Below, piece after piece: positions 43,900-52,442 of a stretch of DNA of 64,000 bases. Position 1 is the stretch's first letter. Each line of letters starts with the position of its first letter. The position numbers and the translations under genes were made by a program. A model generated the notes under the pieces. That model was not told the DNA's origin. It saw nothing but the letters and a program-made list of their open reading frames with translations, and did not search any database. Source of the stretch: Streptomyces megasporus (GTDB taxonomy: Bacteria; Actinomycetota; Actinomycetes; Streptomycetales; Streptomycetaceae); assembly GCF_000718985.1 (NCBI RefSeq), contig NZ_JODL01000012.1, positions 124,001 through 188,000 of the forward strand, read 5' to 3'.

Positions 43900-45159
43900 T
43901 CACGTTCCGTGCCGTTCCGTGCGGGCGCGTGGCGGGCGTGCGGTGCGAGCCGCGGCGAGCCCGGCGGTGACGGGCAGGTGGTCGAGGTCGGCGAAGTTCG
44001 GGCCGGTCCGCCTCCGGGGCGGGGCGGCGAGCCGCAGGCCCCGAAGGCGCCGGGCGAGGCCGCGCGCCAGCGCCACGGCCTGGGCCCGGCCCACGGCCGC
44101 GCCCACGCAGTAGTGCGCCCCCGCGCCGAAGGCGAGCGTCCGCTCGGACGGACGCCACGGGTCGAACGCGTGGGGGTCGTCGAACGCCTCCGGGTCGCGG
44201 TGCGCCGCGCCGAGGAGCACGTGCACCACCCGGCCCGCGGGCAGGACGGTTCCGGCCAGTTCGGCGGGGGCGGCGGCGACGCGGGTCACCACGCGGGCGG
44301 GCGGGTCCCAGCGCAGCACCTCGTCGACGAACCGGTCGGCGAGACGGGGGTCGCCGTCGATCCGCGCGGCCGTCGCGGGGTTCTCCACCAGCGCCAGGCA
44401 GACGCTGCCCAGCAGGGCGGAGGTGGTCACCACGCCCGCGCCGAACAGGGTGAGGAGGACGTCCAACGCGTCCTGCGGGGCCGGTTCGCACCAGCGCGGG
44501 AGCGGGGACTCTCGCCGCCGGCGGTCGATCAGCGCGCCCAGCCGGTCGGTGAGGGCCACCGCCGCGGCGTCCGCCCGACGCACCAGGGTGGGTGTGCGCA
44601 CCAGTTCCGCCGTGCGGGAGTAGTCGTGGGCGGCGGTGCGGAGCCAGTCGAGGTCGACGGGCGGCAGGTCCAGCAGCTCGGTCAGGACGGCGGTGGGCAA
44701 CGGCCGGCACACCGCCTCCACCACGTCGACCGTCCCCTCGCGCCTCAACCGGTCGTCCAGGGCGCGCAGATGAGCGTCGACCTGCCGTGCCACCACCGTG
44801 TCCAGGTGGGGCAGGAGCCGTGGGGCGACCACCCGTGTCAGCAGGTGCCGCTTGTGGGCGTGGAGCGGCGGGTCCGTCTGCAGGGCGCTGCGGCACAGCG
44901 CGACGGTGCTCGGACTGCGCCGCCAGCCGGGGCAGTTCCGGTCGCGCCACCGGGCGCCGATCGTCAGCCAGGTCCGGTCGGTGAGCACCCGGGCGCAGTC
45001 CCGCCGGCCCGTGACGAGCAGGGAGCCCCAGGCGGTGGGCACCAGCGGCCCGGCGGCGCGCAGTTCGTCGTAGACGTCCGCGAGACCACGCTGGTCGGTG
45101 GTGAGCAGCCAGCGGCGTACCGGGTCGAGCGCGGTGCCGGCCAGGACCGGAGGGGCCAT
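43900..45159 (-). CDS. Cytochrome P450
   Basis: A 419-residue P450. The heme Cys is in FGAGAHYCVGAAVGRAQA near residue 358, ExxR is in DEVLRWDPP, and the I-helix segment is LFGAGVVTTSALLG, which lacks the usual acidic-alcohol pair (it reads GVVTTS). ATG 45159 follows GAGAGAA. The gene heads the minus-strand operon with the SPT-like gene 77 bases downstream. It is likely to hydroxylate or oxidise the lipid product or its acyl chain. A long in-frame upstream extension is antisense to the acyltransferase and was ignored. Confidence 0.87.
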   Translation of the reverse strand: MAPPVLAGTALDPVRRWLLTTDQRGLADVYDELRAAGPLVPTAWGSLLVTGRRDCARVLTDRTWLTIGARWRDRNCPGWRRSPSTVALCRSALQTDPPLHAHKRHLLTRVVAPRLLPHLDTVVARQVDAHLRALDDRLRREGTVDVVEAVCRPLPTAVLTELLDLPPVDLDWLRTAAHDYSRTAELVRTPTLVRRADAAAVALTDRLGALIDRRRRESPLPRWCEPAPQDALDVLLTLFGAGVVTTSALLGSVCLALVENPATAARIDGDPRLADRFVDEVLRWDPPARVVTRVAAAPAELAGTVLPAGRVVHVLLGAAHRDPEAFDDPHAFDPWRPSERTLAFGAGAHYCVGAAVGRAQAVALARGLARRLRGLRLAAPPRRRTGPNFADLDHLPVTAGLAAARTARPPRARTERHGT

Positions 45160-45195
45160 GGGTTCTCTCTTCTCGTCGACCGGATCGGCAGAATA

Positions 45196-45273
45196 CTCAC
45201 ACAGAAATCGGAGAATGTCTGGAACGCGCGACTCGTGTGCTTTTCGGGAGAAATTCCGAATGGTCTGTGTGAG
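45196..45273. promoter_or_regulatory. Inverted repeat in divergent biosynthetic promoter
   Basis: CTCACACAGA (45196-45205) and its exact complement TCTGTGTGAG (45264-45273) flank the 138-base gap between the P450 gene and the divergent acyltransferase gene. Inside are two related direct elements: AGAAAT...GAATG..TCTG beginning at 45203 and at about 45250. Symmetric placement suggests a regulator controlling both directions. Confidence 0.5.
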
Positions 45274-45297
45274 CGTGCGAGGAAGCGGGTGGAGGAC

Positions 45298-46614
45298 ATG
45301 AGGGACGGAATCGCGCTGTCGCCCGTCGACGAACTGCTGTGCGCCATGCGCGGAGTTCCCGAGACCATCGGGGCGGCGGCGCTGTTCGTCGGCGAACCGC
45401 CGCGCGTGGACGAGGTGCGCGACCGGGTCGTCGAGCGGTGGGGCGGCCTGCCCCGACTGTGCCGGGTGCTGGCACGGCCGAAGGAGTCCGCCTGGCCGCG
45501 CCCGCATCGCTGGCTGCCGCTGGAGCGCTTCGACCCCGGCCGTCAGGTCGTCCCCACCGGCGACGCCGGTGAACACACAAGCGGAGAGGCGGAGTTCGCC
45601 GACCTGCTCGACCGACTCGTCGCCCACCCCCTGCCCGACGGGCTGCCGCCCTGGCGGCTGCGCCTGGTACGGCGGGCTGGGGAGGGACGGTTCGCCCTGG
45701 TGCTGACGGCCCATCACGCCCTTTTGGACGGACGCTCCCTGGAACTTCTGCTGAGCCGGCTCCTCGACGGCGGCCTCGGGCGCGGCGGCAGGACCGGCGG
45801 AGGCGTGCGGGCCGTGCGCGCCCTCCGGGCCGCCCACCCGGACCACGCGCGGCCGTCCGCCCGACCCCGCGTCCCGCTGGGCTCCGGCCGGGCGCTCCCT
45901 CTGCCCGAAGGGGCGCCGCCCCGGCCGGAGTTGGCCTGGACGGAGGTGGACGCGGACGCGGTGCGGGCCGCCCGCCGGGCCCTGCCGGGGCTGGGGGCGA
46001 CCCTCAACGAGGTGCTCCTGGCGGCGGCCACGGGCGCGCTGCGCGCCGTCCACGGCGCGCCGGAGAGGTGGCCCGGAGCCCCCCGCCCGCTGTACGGGGT
46101 GTTCCCCGTGGACCTGCGCGCCCCGGAGGACGAGGGGACGCTCGGCAACGTCGTCTCGGTGGTGCGGGTGCCGCTCCCGGTGGACTCCGGCGATCCGGCC
46201 GAGCGCCTGGCGGCCTGCCGGGGGCTGCTGGCCGACCACGGCCCGCTGCGGGGCGCGGACCCGACCGCGCGCGTCGTCGACGCCGCCGCGCGGCTGGGCC
46301 CCTGGGCGCTGCGCCTGCTCGCCGCGCGGGCCGGGGCTCCCGGGCAGGCCCCCGTGGCCTGCATGGCCTTCCGGTGGCCGCGCGGCTCCTGGGCGTTGGG
46401 CGGCAGACCGCTGGAGCGGGTGATCCCCCTGCCGCCCGTGCAGGCGCCGGGAACGGTCGGCTTCGCGCTGACGGACTGCGCGGGCACGTACACCCTGAGC
46501 GTGGTCGGCCACACCCTTCCCGGCCGGGTCCGGTCGCTGGCCGACGCCTTCGGTCGGGAACTGGCCGCGCACGCCCGGCCGGTGCGGGAGGCGCTCAGCG
46601 GTCCGACACGGTGA
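45298..46614 (+). CDS. WS/DGAT-like or condensation-type acyltransferase
   Basis: A 438-residue protein of the wax-ester synthase/diacylglycerol acyltransferase (or related condensation) superfamily. The catalytic HHxxxDG is LTAHHALLDGRSLELLL near residue 139; ATLNEVLLAAATGALR and YGVFPVDLRAPED are other family landmarks. ATG 45298 has GGAGG only 2 bases before it, so GTG 45289 (VEDMRDG) with AGGAAG is a real alternative. It is divergent from the P450/SPT operon. It may add an acyl group to a hydroxyl of the lipid. The last 20 bases overlap the convergent P450. Confidence 0.78.
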   Translation: MRDGIALSPVDELLCAMRGVPETIGAAALFVGEPPRVDEVRDRVVERWGGLPRLCRVLARPKESAWPRPHRWLPLERFDPGRQVVPTGDAGEHTSGEAEFADLLDRLVAHPLPDGLPPWRLRLVRRAGEGRFALVLTAHHALLDGRSLELLLSRLLDGGLGRGGRTGGGVRAVRALRAAHPDHARPSARPRVPLGSGRALPLPEGAPPRPELAWTEVDADAVRAARRALPGLGATLNEVLLAAATGALRAVHGAPERWPGAPRPLYGVFPVDLRAPEDEGTLGNVVSVVRVPLPVDSGDPAERLAACRGLLADHGPLRGADPTARVVDAAARLGPWALRLLAARAGAPGQAPVACMAFRWPRGSWALGGRPLERVIPLPPVQAPGTVGFALTDCAGTYTLSVVGHTLPGRVRSLADAFGRELAAHARPVREALSGPTR

Positions 46615-47962
46615 CGGGCACCCCGTCCCGCACCACCAGCAGCGTCGACTCGCGCACCAGGGTCCCCGGCCGGTCCCGCACCGGCCGCAGCCGCACCCGC
46701 GCCAACACCGAGGCGAGCACGGTCCGCACCACGAAGGGCGCGAAGGACGCCCCCGGGCACACCCGCGCGCCGCCGCCGAAGACGTGCCAGGACGGCACCG
46801 CGCCGGTGCGCCGCCTGCCGTCCGACGACCGCGCCAGGTGCCGCTCGGGACGGAAGGCGCCCGGATCGGCGCCCAGGCCGGCGAGGGCGTCCGCCCGGCG
46901 GTGCATCGCGAGCACGTCGAAGGCCACCCACGCCCCGGCCGGCAGCCGCCACCGGTCGAACTCCACCGGCCGGCGCAGCGCCCGCCCGAAGACCCACGCG
47001 GGCGGGCTCAGCCGCAGGCTCTCCAGGACGACGGCCTCCAGCCACGGCCCCCTCCCGGCCCCGCCCTCCCCGCCGGAGACGGCCTCGCGCTCGGCCCGCT
47101 CCAGCGCCGCGGGATGGTGCAGCAGCAGGTCGAAGGTGGAGGCGAGCGCCGTCGCGGTGGTCGCGTAGCCGCCCAGCAGGAAGGCGATCAACTGGTCGGT
47201 GAGGGCGTCCTCGGCGAGCCGTCCGTCCGCGCGGGCCCGCGTCAGATCGCCCAACAGACCCGGCCCGCCGCCCTCCTCGGCCCGGGCCAGGGACGCGGCG
47301 TGCAGACAGTCGGCCAGCTCGCGCCGGGCGCGCAGCACCCGCCCGTACGCGCTGCCGGGGACGTGCCGGGTCCACGGCAGCAGCAGCGAGCCGAGGGTGA
47401 TCCTGCGCAGTGTCTCGGTGAGACGGGCGACCCGCGACGCGAGCGGGTCGGCGCCGGAGCCGGTGCCGGAACCGGCGCCGAAGACGGAGTCCACGATCAA
47501 CTCCAGCACCAGGGCCCGCATCTCCTCCAACAGCCGGACGGGGCGCTCCCGGCTCCAGCCCGCCACCGTCCGCCGCACGGCCTCGTCGATCTCCGCGCGG
47601 CGGGCGAGCACGCGAGGGCCGCGCAGCACCGGCATCACCAGCCGGCGGGTCCGCCGGTGCTCCTCGCCCTCGATGACGAAGGGCGAGCGCGGACCCCACA
47701 GGAAGTCCGCCGCCGCGTTCCACTCGGTCGCCGTGGAGACCTCGTCCGGCAGCCTGGTCACCAGCCGGGCCAGGGCCGGGTCCGAACTCCACACGGTGAC
47801 CGGCCGCCGCGGCACCCCCAGGGTGTAGGTCTCCCCGTAGCGCCGCCGACAGGCCCCGGCGAACGCCTCGGGCGCGTACAACATGCGCAACCCCTGGACG
47901 GCGTACGGCAGTCGGGGACCGGGCGGCAGGTCCGCCCCCCGCACCGGCGTGGTGTCGACCAT
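46595..47962 (-). CDS. Cytochrome P450, second
   Basis: A 455-residue P450 of a different subgroup from the first. The heme Cys is in FGGGARVCPGASFAPF near residue 398, ExxR is in LESLRLSPP, and the I-helix is LLGGYATTATALAS. ATG 47962 follows GAGGAGC. The N-terminus has PPGPRLPYAVQGLRML, a class I-like linker without a membrane anchor. It is convergent to the acyltransferase with a 20-base overlap and probably belongs to the same pathway, as a fatty-chain hydroxylase or desaturase. No ferredoxin gene is visible nearby. Confidence 0.87.
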   Translation of the reverse strand: MVDTTPVRGADLPPGPRLPYAVQGLRMLYAPEAFAGACRRRYGETYTLGVPRRPVTVWSSDPALARLVTRLPDEVSTATEWNAAADFLWGPRSPFVIEGEEHRRTRRLVMPVLRGPRVLARRAEIDEAVRRTVAGWSRERPVRLLEEMRALVLELIVDSVFGAGSGTGSGADPLASRVARLTETLRRITLGSLLLPWTRHVPGSAYGRVLRARRELADCLHAASLARAEEGGGPGLLGDLTRARADGRLAEDALTDQLIAFLLGGYATTATALASTFDLLLHHPAALERAEREAVSGGEGGAGRGPWLEAVVLESLRLSPPAWVFGRALRRPVEFDRWRLPAGAWVAFDVLAMHRRADALAGLGADPGAFRPERHLARSSDGRRRTGAVPSWHVFGGGARVCPGASFAPFVVRTVLASVLARVRLRPVRDRPGTLVRESTLLVVRDGVPVTVSDR

Positions 47963-48224
47963 GCTCGCGGCTCCTCGGGTTCCGCGGCCCCGCGCCCGGC
48001 CGCCGGGGCCTCCTCGCAGGGGGCCAACGAGGACCGACGCGCGAGGGCACGGGCGTTCACTCCCGGCGACCGGCGCGCCGACGACCGTGCCCACCGCCAC
48101 GACCGCCGGCGCCTCCGCGGCCACCGCCGGCCGGACGCGGACCGGGCGGGTGATTCACGGCGGGGATACGGGGGACCCGGAAGCCGCCCGAGTGACACCC
48201 CTCGGTTGGGAAGGAAGGCCACCG

Positions 48225-48617
48225 ATGAGGTACGACGAGTTCCTCGCCCGAGTCCGTGACCTCGGGGAGTACAAGAGTCAGAAGGAGGCGGAGGAGATCA
48301 CCGACGCGGTGCTGTCGGTGTTCGCGTCCAGGATCACCCCGGGAGAGGTCGAGGACCTGGCCGCGCAACTGCCGGGCCACCTGAGCGACGTCCTCCAGGA
48401 GAACCGGGTCGACCAGCCCGAGACGTTCGGCGTGGAGGAGTTCTGCCGCCGGGTGGGCGAGCGGACCGGCGCCCGACCCAGGACGGCCGAGTGGGACGCC
48501 AGCGCCGTGCTGGCCCCCATGAGCGAGGCGATCTCCGGCGGCGAGTTCAACCAGATCCTCAGCCAACTGCCCTCCGGGTACGCCGTGCTGTTCGGCAAGC
48601 CGGAGCTGAGCGGGTGA
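48225..48617 (+). CDS. DUF2267 protein
   Basis: A 130-residue helical cytoplasmic protein beginning MRYDEFLARVRDLGEYKSQK. The pattern of two related helical halves (EVEDLAAQLPGHLSDVLQEN, then EFNQILSQLPSGYAVLF) is that of DUF2267, often seen among stress-response genes. GGAAGGAAGG precedes ATG 48225. The function is unknown. It is followed by a terminator hairpin, so it is probably monocistronic. Confidence 0.9.
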   Translation: MRYDEFLARVRDLGEYKSQKEAEEITDAVLSVFASRITPGEVEDLAAQLPGHLSDVLQENRVDQPETFGVEEFCRRVGERTGARPRTAEWDASAVLAPMSEAISGGEFNQILSQLPSGYAVLFGKPELSG

Positions 48618-48670
48618 CCGAGGGTGACGGCCGAGTCGCCGTCCGGGTCGCCCGGCTTCCGTGGGCGTCC

Positions 48671-48698
48671 GGGGGTCCCGCCGCGCGGCGGGACCCCC
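48671..48698. terminator. Hairpin after DUF2267
   Basis: A 12-bp perfect stem (GGGGGTCCCGCC and complement) with a GCGC loop, 54 bases after the DUF2267 stop. Confidence 0.8.
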
Positions 48699-48759
48699 GC
48701 CGCGTACGGTCGCGTACCGGAGGGTGCGGGGTGACGCGCCACTCGTACAACAGATGTTC

Positions 48760-48813
48760 GCGGTGCGTCACCGCTTGTCACGCTGCGCTACCGATGTCAC
48801 CGTGGGGGACGTG
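48760..48813 (+). promoter_or_regulatory. 54-base module shared with 53257, copy A
   Basis: GCGGTGCGTCACCGC (inverted repeat GCGGT-5-ACCGC) is followed directly by TTGTCA, then 20 bases later by CGTGGGGGACGTG. Copy B matches in order and spacing. TTGTCA as -35 with CACCGT (17-base spacer) as -10 would start transcription at about the GTG of the following gene. The inverted repeat would then be an operator just upstream of the -35. Confidence 0.5.
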
Positions 48814-49458
48814 ACGAACGACCTCCGCCTCACCGCCCGCACCATCCGTCTCACGGGCCCCGTGCGACACCGCCTCTCGTGGGAGGCGGGACCTCCCGCC
48901 GCGCTCACCCCGGTGCGGAGGACGGCCCGCCCGGAGTGGAGGGACCCGGGGGGCGAGAAGAGGGACACGGCCCGTTCCTACCGGGCCGAGGTCGTCGCGG
49001 AGGGGCCGGTGAACGGCACCACGGTCGCCGTGTCGCTCGGGCGCCTCACGGCACCCAACCGCCGCCTCGCGCTGCGCTGGCTGCGGGAACAGGCCCGCCG
49101 TGTCGCCGACGGGCTCGATCCCGACCCGGGGGTGCGTTGGGCACCGGCCGGCACGCTCGGCCGCGTGCCGGAGGGGCTGTCCGACGCGCCGACGGAGTTG
49201 CGGCGGTGGTGCGAGGACGAGGAGCGGCAGCGGGCCGCGTCCGATCGGCTCGCCGAGGGGTTGCCGTTTCACCTCACCGTCTCCGACCACACCGGGAGTT
49301 ACGCGCTGCGGGCCTGGCCCGTCGGCGTCGTCGCCCCGGTGATCGACGTCTCGCCGCCGCCGCGCGCGCGGCGGACCCACCTGCTCCCGTCCTGGTCACC
49401 CGAGCCCCACCTCCACCCGGCCGCACGCCGGGCGGGCTCGGCCACCCACCCCCGGTGA
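48811..49458 (+). CDS. Hypothetical protein, 215 aa
   Basis: I do not recognise a family. GTG 48811 (VTNDLRLTARTIRLTGPVRH) is preferred as a leaderless start; GTG 48802 is an alternative. The middle looks like a folded domain (YRAEVVAEGPVNGTTVAVSL, then RRLALRWLREQARRVADGLD and LPFHLTVSDHTGSYALRAW). The Arg- and Pro-rich tail (about 185-215) is probably disordered. No membrane segment or signal peptide is seen. The gene carries the shared 54-base promoter-like module. The real coding is supported by third-position G/C bias. Confidence 0.65.
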   Translation: MTNDLRLTARTIRLTGPVRHRLSWEAGPPAALTPVRRTARPEWRDPGGEKRDTARSYRAEVVAEGPVNGTTVAVSLGRLTAPNRRLALRWLREQARRVADGLDPDPGVRWAPAGTLGRVPEGLSDAPTELRRWCEDEERQRAASDRLAEGLPFHLTVSDHTGSYALRAWPVGVVAPVIDVSPPPRARRTHLLPSWSPEPHLHPAARRAGSATHPR

Positions 49459-49718
49459 CCAGGACGGGTCCACGGCCACCGTCCGCCGGTGCTTCCGTGC
49501 CCGGGAGAAGACCGAAAAGCGGCGGTGACAGAGCGTGCCGAATCGGCTCCCGATGGTGTTTTGCTCGGCCTTTACTATGGCTGGGGGTGCCGGTACTCTT
49601 CGGACATCCCGACCATCAGTCGAGAAAGGGCAAACACACCCGCCATGGGCGAACCCCCTAGTACCAGCCGTGCCACCCGCGGCCGCTCCGGAACCGGTGA
49701 GCGAGCGGAGGTGGCACG
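49459..49718. other. Upstream region of the CNNM-type operon
   Basis: 260 bases before the first CNNM gene. It includes an AT-rich patch with TACTAT (49573-49578) that may be a -10 box, but no matching -35 was found. No riboswitch could be recognised with confidence. Confidence 0.35.
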
Positions 49719-51056
49719 GTGATCGAAGTCCTGCTCCTCCTGGTCGCCCTCGCGCTCGTCCTGGGATGCGCGATCTTCGTCGCGGCGGAGTTCTCCCTGA
49801 CCACGGTCGAGAGGGGAGAACTGGAGCGGGCCGCGCGTGACGGGGAGCGCGGAGCCGACAGCGCGCTGAAGGCCGTCAGGCAACTGACCTTCCAGCTCTC
49901 CGGCGCCCAACTGGGCATCACGGTGACCTCCCTGGTGATCGGCATGCTCGCCGAGCCCTCCCTGGCCGCGCTGCTGCGCGGGCCGCTCCTGGCCGCCGGG
50001 CTGCCCGCCGGAGCGGTCTCCCCGATCGCCACCGTGCTGGGCGTCACCGTCTCCACGGTGGTGCTGATGGTGCTCGGCGAGCTGGTGCCCAAGAACTGGG
50101 CGATCTCCAGCCCCCTGACGGTGGCCAAGGTCGTCGCCGGGCCCCAGCGCGGTTTCACCGCCGCCTTCCGGCCCCTGATCCGCCACCTGAACACCACCGC
50201 CAACCACCTGGTGCGCCGCCTCGGCCTGGAGCCCGCCGAGGAACTCGCCTCGGCCCGCACCCCGGACGAGCTGGTCTCCCTGGCCAGGCGCTCGGCCAGG
50301 GAGGGCGTGATCGAGGAGGACTCCGCCGAACTGTTCGTGCGCACCCTCCACCTGAGCGAGCTGACCGCCGAGAACGTGATGACCCCGCGCGTGGACGTCA
50401 AGGCGCTGGAGGCGCACGCCACCGCCGCCGACGCCGCCAACCTGACGCTGGCCACCGGACTGTCCGTCTTCCCCGTCTACCGGGACACCCTGGACGAGGT
50501 GATCGGCACCGTCCACATCCGCGACGTCCTCGCCCTGGAGGCCGCCGCCCGCTCCCGGACCCCCGTCACCGAGCTGCTCACCGAACCGCTGCTGGTGCCC
50601 GAGACGCTGCCCGTCGACCGCCTGCTGGAGCGGCTGCGCAGCCGCCGCACCATAGCGGTCGTCGTCGACGAGTACGGCGGCACCGCCGGTGTCGCCTCCG
50701 TCGAGGACATCGTCGAGGAGGTCGTCGGCGAGGTCCGCGACGAACACGACCCCCAGGAGGAACCCGCGCTGAGCCCCGTGGGCCCGACCTCCGACGGCCG
50801 GGAGTGCTGGGAGGCCGACGGCGGCGTCCGTCTGGACGAGCTGGCGGGAATCGGCCTGACCGCCCCCGACGGCCCCTACGAGACCGCCGCCGGACTGGTC
50901 GCCACCCTGCTGGAACGCATCCCCGCCCCCGGCGACGCCGTCGAGGTCGACGGCTGGGAGCTGCGCGTCCTGGACGTCGACCACCACCGCGCGGACCGGG
51001 TGCGGATCACCGCCCCCGCTCCGAGCCGTGAACTGGTGGAGGAAGGCGCCCGATGA
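49719..51056 (+). CDS. CNNM/CorC-type hemolysin-family membrane protein, first
   Basis: A 445-residue protein. Three or four helices form the DUF21/CNNM domain in residues 1-150 (LLLVALALVLGCAIFVAAEF is the first). A pair of CBS domains follows at about 215-330 (NVMTPRVDVKALEAH, VVVDEYGGTAGVASVEDIVE). A CorC_HlyC/TerC-associated domain ends the protein (about 365-440). CNNM proteins transport or regulate Mg2+. GTG 49719 is used; GGAGG precedes it. Its stop overlaps the start of the second copy, so the two form an operon and probably a heteromer. Confidence 0.92.
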   Translation: MIEVLLLLVALALVLGCAIFVAAEFSLTTVERGELERAARDGERGADSALKAVRQLTFQLSGAQLGITVTSLVIGMLAEPSLAALLRGPLLAAGLPAGAVSPIATVLGVTVSTVVLMVLGELVPKNWAISSPLTVAKVVAGPQRGFTAAFRPLIRHLNTTANHLVRRLGLEPAEELASARTPDELVSLARRSAREGVIEEDSAELFVRTLHLSELTAENVMTPRVDVKALEAHATAADAANLTLATGLSVFPVYRDTLDEVIGTVHIRDVLALEAAARSRTPVTELLTEPLLVPETLPVDRLLERLRSRRTIAVVVDEYGGTAGVASVEDIVEEVVGEVRDEHDPQEEPALSPVGPTSDGRECWEADGGVRLDELAGIGLTAPDGPYETAAGLVATLLERIPAPGDAVEVDGWELRVLDVDHHRADRVRITAPAPSRELVEEGAR

Positions 51057-52075
51057 CCTGGGTCCAACTGATCATCGGCGTTCTGACGCTGTTCACCAAC
51101 GCCTTCTTCGTGGGCGCCGAGTTCGCGATGATCTCCGTGCGCCGCAGCCAGATCGAGCCGCACGCCGAGAAGGGCGTCAAACGCGCCCGCACGGTGCTGT
51201 GGGGCCTGGAGCACCTCTCCGCCCTGATGGCCACCGCCCAGCTCGGCATCACCGTCTCCTCGCTGGTCCTGGGCGCGGTGGCCGAACCGGCGATCGCGCA
51301 CCTGCTGGAGCCGCCCTTCGCGGCGATCGGCGTCCCCGACGCGCTGGTGCACCCCATCGCCTTCGTCATCGCGCTGGCCCTGGCGACCTACCTGCACATG
51401 CTCGTCGGCGAGATGGTGCCGAAGAACATCGCGCTGGCCGCCCCGGCCCGCACGGCGCTGCTGCTGGGGCCGCCGCTGGTGACCCTCACCCGGGCCCTGC
51501 GGCCGGCGATCTTCGGCATCAACGCCTTCGCCAACGCCCTGCTGCGCCTGCTGCGGGTGGAGCCCAAGGACGAGGTCACCTCCGTCTTCACCGACGAGGA
51601 ACTCGCCCGCATGGCCGAGGACGCGGGCCGGGCCGGACTGATCGAGCCCGGCGGCCACCAGCGGCTGCGCGACGCCCTGGAGCTGGGCCGCCGACCGGTG
51701 GGCGAGGTCCTGGTGCCCCTGCACCGGATGCACACCGTCGGCCACACGGTCACCCCCGACGAGTTGGAACGCACCGCCACCACGGCCGGCTACTCCCGGC
51801 TGCCGGTCACCGGGCCGGGCGGGACGGTGCTGGGCTACCTGCACGTCAAGGACGCCCTCGGCGTCGTCCACCGGGACAAGCCGTTCCCGCCCGAGGCGCT
51901 GCGCAGGGTCGTCCGGGTCCGGGCCGACACCCCGATGGACGACGTCCTCACCACCATGCGCGCCGCCGGCACCCACCTGGCCGCCGTCACCGGCGACGAG
52001 GACGCACTGCTCGGCTTCGTCACCATGGAGGACGTCCTGGAGCAACTGGTCGGCCCGGCACCCGCCACGGCCTGA
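51053..52075 (+). CDS. CNNM/CorC-type hemolysin-family membrane protein, second
   Basis: A 340-residue paralogue of the upstream protein. The CNNM domain is again N-terminal (IIGVLTLFTNAFFVGAEFAM). Two CBS domains lie at about 205-330 (EVLVPLHRMHTVGHTVTPDE and LLGFVTMEDVLEQLV). The C-terminal CorC domain present in the first copy is missing. ATG 51053 overlaps the first stop by 4 bases. This long-plus-short CNNM pair is common in Streptomyces. Confidence 0.92.
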   Translation: MTWVQLIIGVLTLFTNAFFVGAEFAMISVRRSQIEPHAEKGVKRARTVLWGLEHLSALMATAQLGITVSSLVLGAVAEPAIAHLLEPPFAAIGVPDALVHPIAFVIALALATYLHMLVGEMVPKNIALAAPARTALLLGPPLVTLTRALRPAIFGINAFANALLRLLRVEPKDEVTSVFTDEELARMAEDAGRAGLIEPGGHQRLRDALELGRRPVGEVLVPLHRMHTVGHTVTPDELERTATTAGYSRLPVTGPGGTVLGYLHVKDALGVVHRDKPFPPEALRRVVRVRADTPMDDVLTTMRAAGTHLAAVTGDEDALLGFVTMEDVLEQLVGPAPATA

Positions 52076-52093
52076 CCGGTGGTCTTGACGACC

Positions 52094-52129
52094 GAGCCCT
52101 GCCGCGCGAACGCCCGTGCGGCAGGGCTC
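52094..52129. terminator. Hairpin after the CNNM operon
   Basis: A 12-bp perfect stem GAGCCCTGCCGC/GCGGCAGGGCTC with a 12-base loop, 18 bases after the last stop. Confidence 0.8.
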
Positions 52130-52400
52130 TCGTCGTGAACGGGGCCGCCACGGCGTGCTGGGAACCGGGCCGGGTTCGAGCAGTTCCAGGCCGTCGAAGA
52201 ACCCGGCGATCCGCTCGGGGCTGCGCGGGCGGGACGGTCGCGGCGCAGGGGCCGGACCGCGTCGCGCAGGATGGTGTCGGAGGTCGGCAGGCCGGTGCCG
52301 ATGTCCGGGAACTGTCGGATGCCCACCTCGCCGACCGGATGGGTCACGGCGCGGACGAGGAAGCTCTCGCCCGTGGGCGGGAACGGGGTGCGGCGGCACC
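52115..52400 (-). pseudogene. Remnant of a DUF574-type SAM methyltransferase
   Basis: On the minus strand one frame reads GESFLVRAVTHPVGEVGIRQ followed by FPDIGTGLPT, the SAM-binding start of the Streptomyces DUF574 methyltransferases. About 50 bases later a different frame reads RSPERIAGFFDGLELLEPGP, the C-terminal landmark. The middle (roughly 130 residues) is deleted. The fragments overlap the CNNM terminator. Confidence 0.75.
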
Positions 52401-52442
52401 CCGTCGGTGCGTCGCGCCGATGCGGCGGGAACGCGCCGGAGG

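Noticed and set aside
49459..49718. Possible Mg2+ or c-di-AMP riboswitch before the CNNM operon
   Set aside because: No conserved riboswitch core could be matched by eye; the pattern is too weak.
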